64,000 bases of DNA from JABWCE01 sp964617955 (GTDB taxonomy: Bacteria > Bacteroidota > Bacteroidia > NS11-12g > UBA9320), in NCBI GenBank assembly GCA_964617955.1, contig CAZTXB010000015.1:1-64000 (forward strand), in the 5' to 3' direction. The first letter of the stretch is position 1; each line of letters opens with the position of its first letter. Of the stretch, positions 52,181-62,063 are shown piece by piece. The translations under genes and the position numbers were made by a program. Below the pieces are notes generated by a model. That model saw only the letters and a program-made list of their open reading frames with translations. It was not told the origin of the DNA and ran no database searches.

Positions 52181-52843
52181 ATGAAGTTATTCGTATATGC
52201 CTTATTATCTCTCTGTTTAACTTCTTGTTTTGAGATTGTTGAAGACATTTCTATCAACAAAAATGGCAGTGGAAATTTTAAAATAATTCTCAATTTAAGT
52301 CAAAGCAAAAGCGAGCTTAACACCCTGATGAAATTGGATTCCTCGGCCGGATATAATATACCAACCTACACCGAACTCAACCAGTATTTGGATAAAACAG
52401 CCGAAAAGCTGAAAATGACCAAGGGGTTAAGCAACGTGGTGCTTCATCGAAACTTTAAAAATTGGGTTTTCGACGTATCGGCCACTTTCAGCTCATTGGA
52501 GAGCATGCACGACGGTTTCACCAATGTGCAATCTGAATTTTCGGGTGCGGAAACGATTTTGTTTAAAAGTTTTTGGCAATTCAATGGAAAAAATTTCACC
52601 CGTGAAACTCAAAATCCGGAGGAGAAATTGAAAAAAAATTTAAACCGCCCGACCGAGAGAAATATTTTATCAAAAGCGAAATATACCTGTATTTACAGGT
52701 TTGATAGAAGCATTGCCTCGAGCAGTAACCGACGTGCTAAAATTTCGCCAAGTAAAAAAGCCATCATGCTTCAAAGTAACATACTCAATTTAATCAACGG
52801 AACGGAAACCCTTAAAAACCAAATCAAATTAAATGAAATTTAG
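52181..52843 (+). CDS. Lipoprotein of unknown function
   Basis: A 220-residue lipoprotein: MKLFVYALLSLCLTSC with the lipidated cysteine at residue 16. The mature part starts EIVEDISINKNGSGNFKIILNLSQSKS and continues mostly as beta strands with charged helices (YLDKTAEKLKMTKG). I do not recognise the family. It overlaps the next gene by 11 bases; the three genes from 52181 to 56203 form one + strand unit of exported proteins. Confidence 0.75.
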   Translation: MKLFVYALLSLCLTSCFEIVEDISINKNGSGNFKIILNLSQSKSELNTLMKLDSSAGYNIPTYTELNQYLDKTAEKLKMTKGLSNVVLHRNFKNWVFDVSATFSSLESMHDGFTNVQSEFSGAETILFKSFWQFNGKNFTRETQNPEEKLKKNLNRPTERNILSKAKYTCIYRFDRSIASSSNRRAKISPSKKAIMLQSNILNLINGTETLKNQIKLNEI

Positions 52844-54905
52844 AACATGCATAATTTTCAGTTTTTTAGCTGTTTATGCTCAGGCACAATCAGAGTTAGT
52901 AAGCCGAATACCGGCCCAGGTAGGATTTGTATTGAGTTTTAATTTAAACTCCCTTTCAGGTAAAATTAATTTTAATGATCTTGGCGAATACGCCTTTTTG
53001 AAAAAAACCGACGATAATTCTCCCCTAAAGTCGGCTACCGTTTTAAAGGAATTGTTTCGTTTACCTGAAAAAGGCGGAATTGATCGCAAGGGGAAAATGT
53101 TTCTTTTTTCGGAGAATCACGACAGTATCCATAATTTTTCTTATCTCATTCCGCTGAGCGATGCAAATGCTTTTGAATCGAGGATAGAAGAAATATTAAA
53201 AAATAAAAAAACGGCACAAAAATTTAAAAAAGACGGGAAGAGAAAGCTTCTAATGTATGAGCATACCCTGAGCATTAGTTTGCTCAAGAATTATGCCTTG
53301 ATATCTATTTGGGATTTGCCTTACTACTCCCAAAATGATTATGTTGAATACGATGCGGAAAGGTTGAAAGTGATAGGCACCCTCGACAGTATTCGGTATG
53401 CCCGAGAATCGGAATATTCAGACAGTGTATCGGCAGTTGAAGAGGTTGTTGAAGCCCCGGACTCTGCATCCGAAACTGAAGAGGAGGAATCAGATACAGC
53501 CGTTGTAAGTGAAGAGGAGGAATTGGCCGTGGAGGCAGAAGATGAAGTTGCAGCCCCTGAGGTGGAATATTACGAAGGTGAAGAGACAGACTATAGCAAT
53601 GACTCACTCATGGTGCAATTCGAAAGGCGTTGGGCACTGAAAAGAAAGTTGGAAGAAGAAAAATTTTATGTGATTCACGATCAAAAAATGAGCAAAAGAC
53701 AGAAACAGATCAGTGAACTGAAGGCGTCGGAGAGTATTATAAACAGCAAGCAGTTTAATGAGGTCATTTCAAAATCCGACGATATCATTTATTGGTTTCA
53801 ATATGAAAGTTATTCGAAGCAACTCATTGATATGATGAGCGACAAACACCGCTATTTATATCAATATGACACGGCATTGCTCCGACGTAAATTGGAAAAT
53901 AAACCTGCGAATACCTTAGCCGAACTCATCGACAACAACTCCTTGTATGGATTGGGAAATTTTAACAAAGGCGAAGTAAAAATGAATTTTTACAGCACGT
54001 TCAATAGCAAACTTAAACCCTATATCGAAAAGATATACTCTACCAATATCAATCCTGAATTTTTCAATTACGTAAAAAAGGAAAATTTGATGGCCTTGGC
54101 CGGAGCCAGCGCCAATACTGAGGCAGCGGCCGAAATGTATTATGATATTTTTAGAAGGGCCTATGAGAGTTCTGCCATACCAAGAAAAGAACTCATCGCC
54201 ATGTTGGAACTCAGCGATTTATTTTTAGATAAAAAAACATTGCATCATACGCTTAAAGGCGACATGGCTATCGCATTCACAGGAATTAAATCGTACTTAA
54301 AAACCAGTTCTGAGTACCTTTACGATTCCATAACCTTTAATTACAAGACGGTTGAGAAAACCAAAACTAAATATTTTCCTGAAATTCTTGCCATGGCCAC
54401 CATCGAAAATGAAAGCAATGTGAGAAGAATATTAAAACTGATTCAAAACATGGATGGATTAAAAAAAGTATCTGACAATAAATATGTTTTTAATTCGAGA
54501 TACATGGATACTGCTAATCCATTTTATGCCATCATAAAGGGGAATCTCCTTTTTATTACCAATGATCAATTGATGGCTAACGGCCAGATTGAAAATGGGC
54601 TAAGCCCTGATTTAAGTGTAGGGGCTAATTATAAAGAGTACTTAAATTACACTTCCTTCGGATTTTGGGAAGCTTCAAAAATGTTTAAACTCATGCAAGG
54701 CAATGAAGAGGCTTATGGCAAGGCGGATGAGTTGGAAAAATGGAGAGATAAAATTAACCGTGGTTTCTTCGTGTGCAAACCCATGCAAAACAATACCTCA
54801 AGTATAGAGGTATCGCTCGAAATGAAAAACAGGGAAAATAGCAGTTTGTTGGAATTGCTTAAGTTGTTTAACGATATCGCGTTTTTTAACAATGGAAAGT
54901 TATAA
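52833..54905 (+). CDS. Large exported protein, DUF4836-like, unknown function
   Basis: A 690-residue protein with signal peptide ending near FLAVYAQAQ. The start of the mature part, ELVSRIPAQVGFVLSFNLNSLSGK, resembles the opening of DUF4836-type Bacteroidota proteins (IPADA...VVSINVNSL). An acidic low-complexity stretch near residues 205-250 (EEEESDTAVVSEEEELAVEAEDEV) interrupts the protein and is the only obvious peculiarity. The C-terminal part has helix-strand repeats. No catalytic motif is visible. It overlaps the upstream lipoprotein gene by 11 bases. Confidence 0.7.
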   Translation: MKFRTCIIFSFLAVYAQAQSELVSRIPAQVGFVLSFNLNSLSGKINFNDLGEYAFLKKTDDNSPLKSATVLKELFRLPEKGGIDRKGKMFLFSENHDSIHNFSYLIPLSDANAFESRIEEILKNKKTAQKFKKDGKRKLLMYEHTLSISLLKNYALISIWDLPYYSQNDYVEYDAERLKVIGTLDSIRYARESEYSDSVSAVEEVVEAPDSASETEEEESDTAVVSEEEELAVEAEDEVAAPEVEYYEGEETDYSNDSLMVQFERRWALKRKLEEEKFYVIHDQKMSKRQKQISELKASESIINSKQFNEVISKSDDIIYWFQYESYSKQLIDMMSDKHRYLYQYDTALLRRKLENKPANTLAELIDNNSLYGLGNFNKGEVKMNFYSTFNSKLKPYIEKIYSTNINPEFFNYVKKENLMALAGASANTEAAAEMYYDIFRRAYESSAIPRKELIAMLELSDLFLDKKTLHHTLKGDMAIAFTGIKSYLKTSSEYLYDSITFNYKTVEKTKTKYFPEILAMATIENESNVRRILKLIQNMDGLKKVSDNKYVFNSRYMDTANPFYAIIKGNLLFITNDQLMANGQIENGLSPDLSVGANYKEYLNYTSFGFWEASKMFKLMQGNEEAYGKADELEKWRDKINRGFFVCKPMQNNTSSIEVSLEMKNRENSSLLELLKLFNDIAFFNNGKL

Positions 54906-54937
54906 GTCTGATTGGTAGTCAAGCTTAAATGTGAATT

Positions 54938-56203
54938 ATGAAGAGATATTTAAAATATGGCGTGGTTTTGGTCAGCATTATGATGCTGGGAGCTGCCGTA
55001 TTTTATTTTATTTATCGTCAGAAAGATTCTCTGGTTAAGCAGGTGCCGGCAGATGTGCTCTTTTGTTTTACGATGGATAAGAGGCAACTTTACAAGGACG
55101 GTTTTTCAAAAGAAGAACTCTACAAAGACTCTTTTTTTCAAAATTTAAAACATAAAATACCTGCAAAAAGTTTAGAGATTTTCAATCAGCTTGGCATGAA
55201 CTTAATGGGCGATATGGTGTTTTTTGGTACAGGTTCGGGCGATATTAATCTGGCCTGGTTTGCTTCCAATAAGGATAATTTGGTAAGGTTAACTAAAAGG
55301 TATAAGGCCATAGAAACCACCTATTCAACTCATACCCAGCTTAAGTTTGGAGAAAAAATATACCTCAACTATAAATGGCCGGTTGTGGTACTAAGCAGTA
55401 AACAAAGCGGGAAGGATTTCGATTTTTTTAACCCGAAAGTTAAGAAATTGTTGGAGAAAGATCTTAAAGATCCTGCCTTGACCAAATGTTCATTGTACGG
55501 TTTTTATACTGCCAACCGAAACATTATTCTTACTTATTCTTTTCTTCCTATCGATGGAAGAGCCTTCATAGGCTTGTCAAAAACTAAAAAGGGCATGGAG
55601 TTAAAACTGGTGCAACGCAAGGTAAAGCTCGAAGGTAAATTGGGTTTGCCAAAAACCAAACCCAAAGTGGCCGGTCTTGTCAGTTGGCCAATAACTCCCT
55701 TGTCGGAATTGAGCATGGAACCCATTCCTACTGTCGTTACCGGTCGCATAGATTCTTTGCTGAGAAAGCCGGTTAAGCATTTTTACGGTGAGGTTCTGGA
55801 CACCATATCGACTTATCAGGAAATTGTTAAATATTTGCTGGATGCCGAGTTCAGACTAACCCAAAAAATTATTTACCATTTCAAATCCTATCCCGGTCTA
55901 AGGCTACAGTTTTTGAAGAAAACCAAGGATGAAAGCGACAAATCCTTCGCCACAAACCTTGGACTTGACATTTTAAAATTACAATTTTCCGAAACGGGGG
56001 AATCTTATATCATTTCTTCTGAAAACACGCTTCCCCTTCCTTCGTATGGCGGATGGCCGGACTATTACGTCTATTCAAATATTGAAATGTTGCGGGCCGA
56101 TCCTTTTTGGGAGCCTTATATTAAAACCAATTTTAGCCAATTGGAATTGTATGCTCAAAATCTTGACAAGGGGTCGATGTTTACCTTAGCCTTAACAAAA
56201 TAA
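54938..56203 (+). CDS. Membrane-anchored protein of unknown function
   Basis: A 421-residue protein with one N-terminal membrane segment (about 8-28, VVLVSIMMLGAAVFYFIY) and a large extracytoplasmic part starting KQVPADVLFCFTMDKRQLY. The opening resembles that of the protein encoded just upstream (IPAQVGFVLSFNLN), so the two may be distant paralogues. No enzyme motif is visible. It starts 32 bases after its neighbour and its 3' end converges with the subtilase gene, four bases apart. Confidence 0.68.
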   Translation: MKRYLKYGVVLVSIMMLGAAVFYFIYRQKDSLVKQVPADVLFCFTMDKRQLYKDGFSKEELYKDSFFQNLKHKIPAKSLEIFNQLGMNLMGDMVFFGTGSGDINLAWFASNKDNLVRLTKRYKAIETTYSTHTQLKFGEKIYLNYKWPVVVLSSKQSGKDFDFFNPKVKKLLEKDLKDPALTKCSLYGFYTANRNIILTYSFLPIDGRAFIGLSKTKKGMELKLVQRKVKLEGKLGLPKTKPKVAGLVSWPITPLSELSMEPIPTVVTGRIDSLLRKPVKHFYGEVLDTISTYQEIVKYLLDAEFRLTQKIIYHFKSYPGLRLQFLKKTKDESDKSFATNLGLDILKLQFSETGESYIISSENTLPLPSYGGWPDYYVYSNIEMLRADPFWEPYIKTNFSQLELYAQNLDKGSMFTLALTK

Positions 56204-56207
56204 AGAC

Positions 56208-57797
56208 TTAAAACTTGCTCAATTTATCTGCCATTTTCACGGCTTTGTAAGCGTTGATTACCCCACCTGAAACCGAAATTTTTCTAAGTTTTGTGATTTT
56301 TTTGTCACCGGGTATATAAACCTTTCCTTTTACTTTAGTGGTTGACTTCATTAAAATCGTCCGAACCTGTGATGCGGTTAAATCGGGAAAGTAGGAGCGG
56401 ATTAGGGCGGCAACACCTGCCGTACAGGGAGAAGCCATGCTCGTTCCGTCAAAAGAGGCATATTTTGAACCGGGTATCGTAGAATAAATACTCACCCCTG
56501 GAGCAAATACGTCTACATTCTTTTTGCCATAATTTGAAAATACAGCCAAACGTTCTTTGTGGGTTTTCCAGGATGAAGCCCCAACTTCTACCCAATTGCT
56601 TGCCCTGCTTTGGTCGGCGGCAATATTCGGATTGGGGTAATTGATGTTCACATCGATATCTTTTGAATCATTTCCGGCACCATGAACCAAAAGGACGTCT
56701 TTTGACTCTGCATATTTCACGGCATCGTCTACAATGGTTTTGTTCCACGGAAAGGCCTTGCCAAAACTCATGTTTATAACCTTTGCTCCGTTATCTACGG
56801 CATATCTGATGGCATTGGCCACATCCTTATCCCTCTCGTCTCCATCCGGAACACATCTCACCGACATTATTCTTGCGTTGTTTGCCACCCCTTTCATACC
56901 CAAACTGTTGTCTCTTTGGGCAGCAATAATACCAGCCACATGGGTTCCGTGGGAAGCATCGGGTCCTGTTACGTCGTTGTTTCCGTAATTCTTTTCGGTT
57001 TGATTGTCGTAATCGTCTCCAATGATTGTTCTGGAGTCGAAGTCAACATTGTAAGCATAATTAGCCTGGTTGTCGTAATGCTCGTATGTCTTCTTCAAAC
57101 TTTCTTTAATCATGGCATAAGTTCCCCCTTGCTCTATATGGTCTACCATTTTCTTAATCATTTCGGCTTCCTTAGAGGAACCTGGCTTGTAATTTTTTAA
57201 ATCTTCCAGGGTGATATTCTCTCCTTTACCAATATTTTTTTCGAGTTCTTCATAGCGTTTAACCACCTTTGAAAGAAGTTCAAACATGGTTTTGGCCTGA
57301 ATGCTTTTTTGCAAAAAATCGACCTTAATTTTTAGGTATTCCTCATAGCCTTTCTTTTCTTCAGGCGTCATGGAAGCCTCAGGTATGGCATCATACTTAT
57401 CTCTTAATTTTTTATAGACTCTGGTCAATTCATAGGAATCGATACTCACGTTTTTTCCGTCTTTGCCTCCTATGAAGTTCCAGCCGTAGATGTCGTCGAT
57501 ATAGCCATTATTGTCATCATCAACCCCATTGTTGGCTACTTCCTTAGTATTGACCCACATTACCGCTTTCAAATCCTCATGATCTTCATCCACGCCGCTG
57601 TCCAGTACGCCTACTATAACTACCTGCGAGGTTTTACCAGCCAGATACTGATGCGCCTTTTCGGTACTCATCCCAAATATTTTATCTTTTTTTCGGTCTA
57701 AATTAAACCAGTTTTCAGGTGCAGCCTTTTGAGCATAGCTCAATACACTCAAAGTTACCAGAAGCAGTAACCCTATTAATTTTTTAGTGAACATCAT
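56208..57797 (-). CDS. Subtilisin-like serine protease (S8)
   Basis: A 529-residue secreted protease with signal peptide ending near LSVLSYAQ. The triad is Asp66 in GVLDSGVDEDHED, a histidine in DASHGTHVAGI near 283 and a serine in GTSMASPCTAGVA near 452. An insertion of about 200 residues with a coiled-coil-like helical segment (EYLKIKVDFLQKSIQAKTMFELL) separates Asp and His; this is a recurrent feature of Bacteroidota subtilases. There is no T9SS tail, so it probably acts in the periplasm or is exported another way. It stands alone between gaps of 4 and 275 bases. Confidence 0.92.
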   Translation of the reverse strand: MMFTKKLIGLLLLVTLSVLSYAQKAAPENWFNLDRKKDKIFGMSTEKAHQYLAGKTSQVVIVGVLDSGVDEDHEDLKAVMWVNTKEVANNGVDDDNNGYIDDIYGWNFIGGKDGKNVSIDSYELTRVYKKLRDKYDAIPEASMTPEEKKGYEEYLKIKVDFLQKSIQAKTMFELLSKVVKRYEELEKNIGKGENITLEDLKNYKPGSSKEAEMIKKMVDHIEQGGTYAMIKESLKKTYEHYDNQANYAYNVDFDSRTIIGDDYDNQTEKNYGNNDVTGPDASHGTHVAGIIAAQRDNSLGMKGVANNARIMSVRCVPDGDERDKDVANAIRYAVDNGAKVINMSFGKAFPWNKTIVDDAVKYAESKDVLLVHGAGNDSKDIDVNINYPNPNIAADQSRASNWVEVGASSWKTHKERLAVFSNYGKKNVDVFAPGVSIYSTIPGSKYASFDGTSMASPCTAGVAALIRSYFPDLTASQVRTILMKSTTKVKGKVYIPGDKKITKLRKISVSGGVINAYKAVKMADKLSKF

Positions 57798-58072
57798 TTT
57801 TTATTAAAGTTTTCAAAAATCTAATTTATTTAGTTGTTGCTTAGATATATTTAGACAAAGCAGGCATATTTGACTATCAAATCCGACTCATTAAAGTTCG
57901 GAATGTGCTGTTTGCCGAGATAATAGCTAAGTGTTCAGGTTGCCCTCACCTCAATTTTATCCGGACAGCATATCCACATTGTGAAATAACGACGAACCAA
58001 GTATTTTATGATGGCGCCACTTTTCTTCTATTTTACTAAAGTGCGCTTAAGTCTTGTGAAGGTTTGGCAGCC

Positions 58073-61000
58073 TTATTTTTTGATAAGGGCAATCTTAAAC
58101 TTATCTAAATCAAGCAATTCTAGATAATCCTTTTTAAAACTTTCAAATTCCTCAATTTCAATTATATTTTTAAGGGTTTGATGCTTTCTTATGATTTGGA
58201 GTCCGTTGCCAATGGCCTTAAACTGAACTTCATAATTTGCAAAATTTGAATGGTGAGAGAGGTTCTGTGGCATTTCAGCCAATGTGTAACCAGCCGGTAT
58301 TTTGAGGTTAATAACCTGTTTGCTGGGGTAAATGTTAAGAATTTTTTCGAGGTCAACGCGATTGGTCCGGTTGTTTTCGATAATGGCCTGACTTTTTCTA
58401 ATGGCCTCCAGATAAGGCATTCTCAGGATATAAAGGCCGGAAACCTTATCTGCAAATCCTTTGCCGGTGAGCGAATACTCAACCTTAAATGGGTTAGAAA
58501 AATCTTCAGAGTTTATGAAATCAACTTTATCAAATACACTGTTTTCAAAAATATCTTGTCCGAAATACTGTGAGGCGAAATCAGGGTATTTGTTTTTTGC
58601 GGTGCGGAAAATTTGCTCGCGAAGGTTACCGCCTGCCGTTCCGGTGTATTCTGCTTTAACCTGAAGTTTCATATCCCGGTTATTGGTAAGCTCCGCGTCA
58701 ATCTCGTAAGTGGCGTAGGTCTTTACAGGATCAATCAAATCGTTGGGCAGGTGAAAAGTAGAGTTGGTATTTGGCTTAATCAGCAGGGCTGTTGCATCAT
58801 TGTCCATTTCGGGCAGAACATACAAGGGGTAAAAATTGGTGGTAAGGTCGCAATATTTTTTTTCGTTATTGATGATATAACAAACCACAACATGGTCGAA
58901 GGCAAGGGAAGGGACCGGTTCCAGTCTATTAAACTGGCTGGTTTTTACCAGGGTATAATACGACTCAATGCCTTGAGCCCTCAGCATGGTTATCATTAAG
59001 GTAGCTACATCTTTGCAATCTCCTATTCCAGCCGAAACGGTATTGCCGGGCCATTTTGGAACAAAGGCGGTATTGAGAAAGGGAACATAACTGTAGCGTA
59101 TTTTGGTAGTCACAAAATTGTATATTTTTTGCACCTTCTCCAGAGCCGACATGTCAGGGCGAATTAAGGTATCCAAGATTTCCTTCACTTCGTAGGTGAA
59201 GTCGGTTTTTTGATAAGTGGTTTGTTCATACCAATCGTTGATGGGTTCCCAATTTTTTATGGTGCTTACCGAAACGCTGCGGTACAAATCGTAATAATCC
59301 GGGAAAGCCGATTCTTCTTGAATTTTTTCCAGGTTTTTGTCTAACCATACGTAGTGATCATAATTAAAACTGTCGGTAAATTTATCCGGTTCTCTTTTCA
59401 TTTTATGTACCTTATATCCAAGGTATCGGTTATGAGGTACCGCAAAATCAAATTTAGAATAGTATACAGGGTCAGGGAAAAAAATGAAATGCTGATGATA
59501 GAACTCCGGGCCAAAAAGCGTTTCGGCGCTTAAAACTGCCTGACCTTCAACCTGAATAATATCTCCGGCTTCCAAATTTTTAATCACCACATAGCTCCCC
59601 GATTTCTCCGGCGTCGATTCTGTACCGTCTAATTTTATGACCTTGGCACTGGTAATGTTTCCAATGAAACCCATGTCGATTTGGTTGTATCGCTCAATGC
59701 CTGATTCTTTGACAATTTTTATCATCAGGCTCTGATAAACAGTAACTTGTAAAAGCGTATCTAATACGCAATCTTTGGTGTATTGCAGAACAATGGCATC
59801 TTCATTTTCATAAAGGCTTTCCCATTCCGGGTCTTCAAGGATTTGATCAAAGCGATCGGTCTTAAATATCTTTTTTAAATTTTCGGTGCCAATAATTTGT
59901 TGAATCTTTTCTTCCAAATCGTTCCCATATCCAAAGGTCGAACCCACGTCTCCCAAAGCTTTTCCGGTTTGATAATAGGAAAGAGCCTTGCTCATATCGC
60001 CTTGAAGTTTGGCGATATCTCCCATCAATTCATAAACTGAGGCTTGATAGGGGTCTATTTTTAACGAGGATTTTAGAATCTCCTCGGCCTCCTCATAGTG
60101 TTCAATTTCCTTTAAATAGTCAGCGAAGTCATTATAATTAGAGGTGATATGGGGGGTAAAATAGATTTTGTCCTTATAAAGATCGATGACTTTTTGTTTC
60201 TTTTTCCGATCCTTATAGTATTCGATGGCCATATCCATGTCCCCCTCGTCCGATCCGGTTTTTAACGACTTAATGGCTTTTTTCTGCGACTTGAGCATTT
60301 CGGCAGGGCCGTAGCGTTCTTCCTTTTCCTTGTAATTGCTCAAACTCACTTCCAAATCTTCTTTGTATTCGGGGTATTTTCTAATACTTCGGTTAATGAA
60401 GCTATCCTTTTCTACGAGTTTTCCGGTTTTGTTATAATATTCGATATAACAATTGAGTAAATTCGGGTTTGATGGACTGATGTCTGACAGTTTTTCAATA
60501 GCTTTATAATACTTCTCCGGTTCAGTATCTAAATTGACGTCTTGTAATTTTTCAAACAGTAGTCCAAAAAACGGGGTTTTTGAATCGTCTAACTTTGACA
60601 ACAATTCATACACTTTTTCCGATTTTCCATTGAATTGGCAGATTTTTGCAAATAAAAAATTGTAGAATACCGATTTGGAATTGAGTTTATTTTTATGGTA
60701 AAAATATTCCTCGGCCACTTTTCCAAAATTTTCGCTTATGTAGGATTTGATGAGGCAATAATCAAACCACATGCTCGATTTTCTCTCGGCCTGTTCCTTA
60801 AAATGGTTGACAAGACTATTGGAACTTATTGAGGCTGTAACAGAATTTTGTGAAGAGGAAGCCAGAAAAGCAGTATTTAAATTTTCGATGGGTTTTGAGC
60901 TGGCATCTGTAAATCTTAAGGCAAGCATATCGTGTTCATAGCTGTTTCCGTCCCAAAACGAAAGGCTCCCCGAATTTTCATCCGTGGTTTTTTGGGTTGC

Positions 61001-61840
61001 ATTTTTAACCAGAATACGGTGCACGCCTTTGCTTAATTTCAATTCAAGAGTTTCGATATCAAAAAAGAAGGGTACGGTATGGTTGTTTGAAAACACGAGG
61101 CTGTCGTTAACCCATATTTTTAGGGCAGCAGATCTTCCGATATGTATTTGCAATGTTCTGTCCGATTCGCAGGTAAGAAAGGTATTGGCATAATAAACTG
61201 CATCATCGCTATAACCTGCATCAGGCAAGTGCTGTGAAAACACGATGCGTCCGGTAGCCGCCGAATACATGGGAGCTACCCAATTTAATCTGACATTTTT
61301 ATGGTTCACATAGGTTTTGTTCATATTGAAGGACTCCAATTCAATAGGCGTAGTGGTAATAAAACCGCTGCCATTAATATTTTTGAAAGGGCCTATCAGG
61401 CTCCAGTTAACCTTAGGGATAATGGCACCGTATTTTTCCCATTGCTTGGCCCTGTCTCTTGACTTTGAGCCCCAATCGATGGCTTCACTCAATTGGTATT
61501 TTATGGTAACCCAATCGGGGTAATTGAGTTTCTCAATACTTTTATAATCTCCGTCGTAGAGATAATTGAAAAGGGAAAACACATAGGGGTCCTTGTGGTT
61601 TCTGAGCAAGGTGTTCATGTACTTGTCGTAGGCGAGGTATTCCTGCGATATTTCCGACATGATGATCATGCCGGTTAGGCCGTCAAAATCGATGGAATCT
61701 TTTTCCAAGGCAGCGTTAAAAAGTCTTTTGGCCTCAAAAAAATCGTTATTCTTCAGTGCTTCAAATCCTGATTGTGCCTGAATGAAGGAGTGCAGAAAAA
61801 GCAATAAGGTTAGTAAAAGCGAAGGCTTAATAAGTTTCAT
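58073..61840 (-). CDS. DUF3857 and transglutaminase-like protein with TPR-like helices
   Basis: A 1255-residue exported protein (signal peptide ending FIQAQ). N-terminal helical repeats of TPR type (FEALKNNDFFEAKRLFNAALEKD, YEEAEEILKSSLKIDPYQASVYELMG) are followed by a DUF3857 domain (GDIIQVEGQAVLSA, YYSKFDFAVPHN) and a transglutaminase-like core with GIGDCKDVATLMITMLRAQG (Cys), AFDHVVVCY (His) and YCDLTTNFYP (Asp). All three catalytic positions are present. It probably acts in the periplasm; substrate unknown. It is the longest single-domain-family protein on this side apart from the macroglobulin. Flanking gaps of 275 and 223 bases contain no gene. Confidence 0.88.
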   Translation of the reverse strand: MKLIKPSLLLTLLLFLHSFIQAQSGFEALKNNDFFEAKRLFNAALEKDSIDFDGLTGMIIMSEISQEYLAYDKYMNTLLRNHKDPYVFSLFNYLYDGDYKSIEKLNYPDWVTIKYQLSEAIDWGSKSRDRAKQWEKYGAIIPKVNWSLIGPFKNINGSGFITTTPIELESFNMNKTYVNHKNVRLNWVAPMYSAATGRIVFSQHLPDAGYSDDAVYYANTFLTCESDRTLQIHIGRSAALKIWVNDSLVFSNNHTVPFFFDIETLELKLSKGVHRILVKNATQKTTDENSGSLSFWDGNSYEHDMLALRFTDASSKPIENLNTAFLASSSQNSVTASISSNSLVNHFKEQAERKSSMWFDYCLIKSYISENFGKVAEEYFYHKNKLNSKSVFYNFLFAKICQFNGKSEKVYELLSKLDDSKTPFFGLLFEKLQDVNLDTEPEKYYKAIEKLSDISPSNPNLLNCYIEYYNKTGKLVEKDSFINRSIRKYPEYKEDLEVSLSNYKEKEERYGPAEMLKSQKKAIKSLKTGSDEGDMDMAIEYYKDRKKKQKVIDLYKDKIYFTPHITSNYNDFADYLKEIEHYEEAEEILKSSLKIDPYQASVYELMGDIAKLQGDMSKALSYYQTGKALGDVGSTFGYGNDLEEKIQQIIGTENLKKIFKTDRFDQILEDPEWESLYENEDAIVLQYTKDCVLDTLLQVTVYQSLMIKIVKESGIERYNQIDMGFIGNITSAKVIKLDGTESTPEKSGSYVVIKNLEAGDIIQVEGQAVLSAETLFGPEFYHQHFIFFPDPVYYSKFDFAVPHNRYLGYKVHKMKREPDKFTDSFNYDHYVWLDKNLEKIQEESAFPDYYDLYRSVSVSTIKNWEPINDWYEQTTYQKTDFTYEVKEILDTLIRPDMSALEKVQKIYNFVTTKIRYSYVPFLNTAFVPKWPGNTVSAGIGDCKDVATLMITMLRAQGIESYYTLVKTSQFNRLEPVPSLAFDHVVVCYIINNEKKYCDLTTNFYPLYVLPEMDNDATALLIKPNTNSTFHLPNDLIDPVKTYATYEIDAELTNNRDMKLQVKAEYTGTAGGNLREQIFRTAKNKYPDFASQYFGQDIFENSVFDKVDFINSEDFSNPFKVEYSLTGKGFADKVSGLYILRMPYLEAIRKSQAIIENNRTNRVDLEKILNIYPSKQVINLKIPAGYTLAEMPQNLSHHSNFANYEVQFKAIGNGLQIIRKHQTLKNIIEIEEFESFKKDYLELLDLDKFKIALIKK

Positions 61841-62063
61841 AAATGTATAAGAGAGTGCGAAAGTAATTAAATCTCCTTATACTATTTAAACTGCAAAACA
61901 GAAGGTCGAATATTTAAGGTGTCCTTTTGACGATGATGCTAAGTTCGGAGTTAAAATCGATTAACTGACTTTGGGATAAGCAATTACCCATTTGAATAAT
62001 ATTGTATTGATTTTTAATCATAATCATTAATATTTGTGGCAATAATTCAATGCCCCCACCTTA

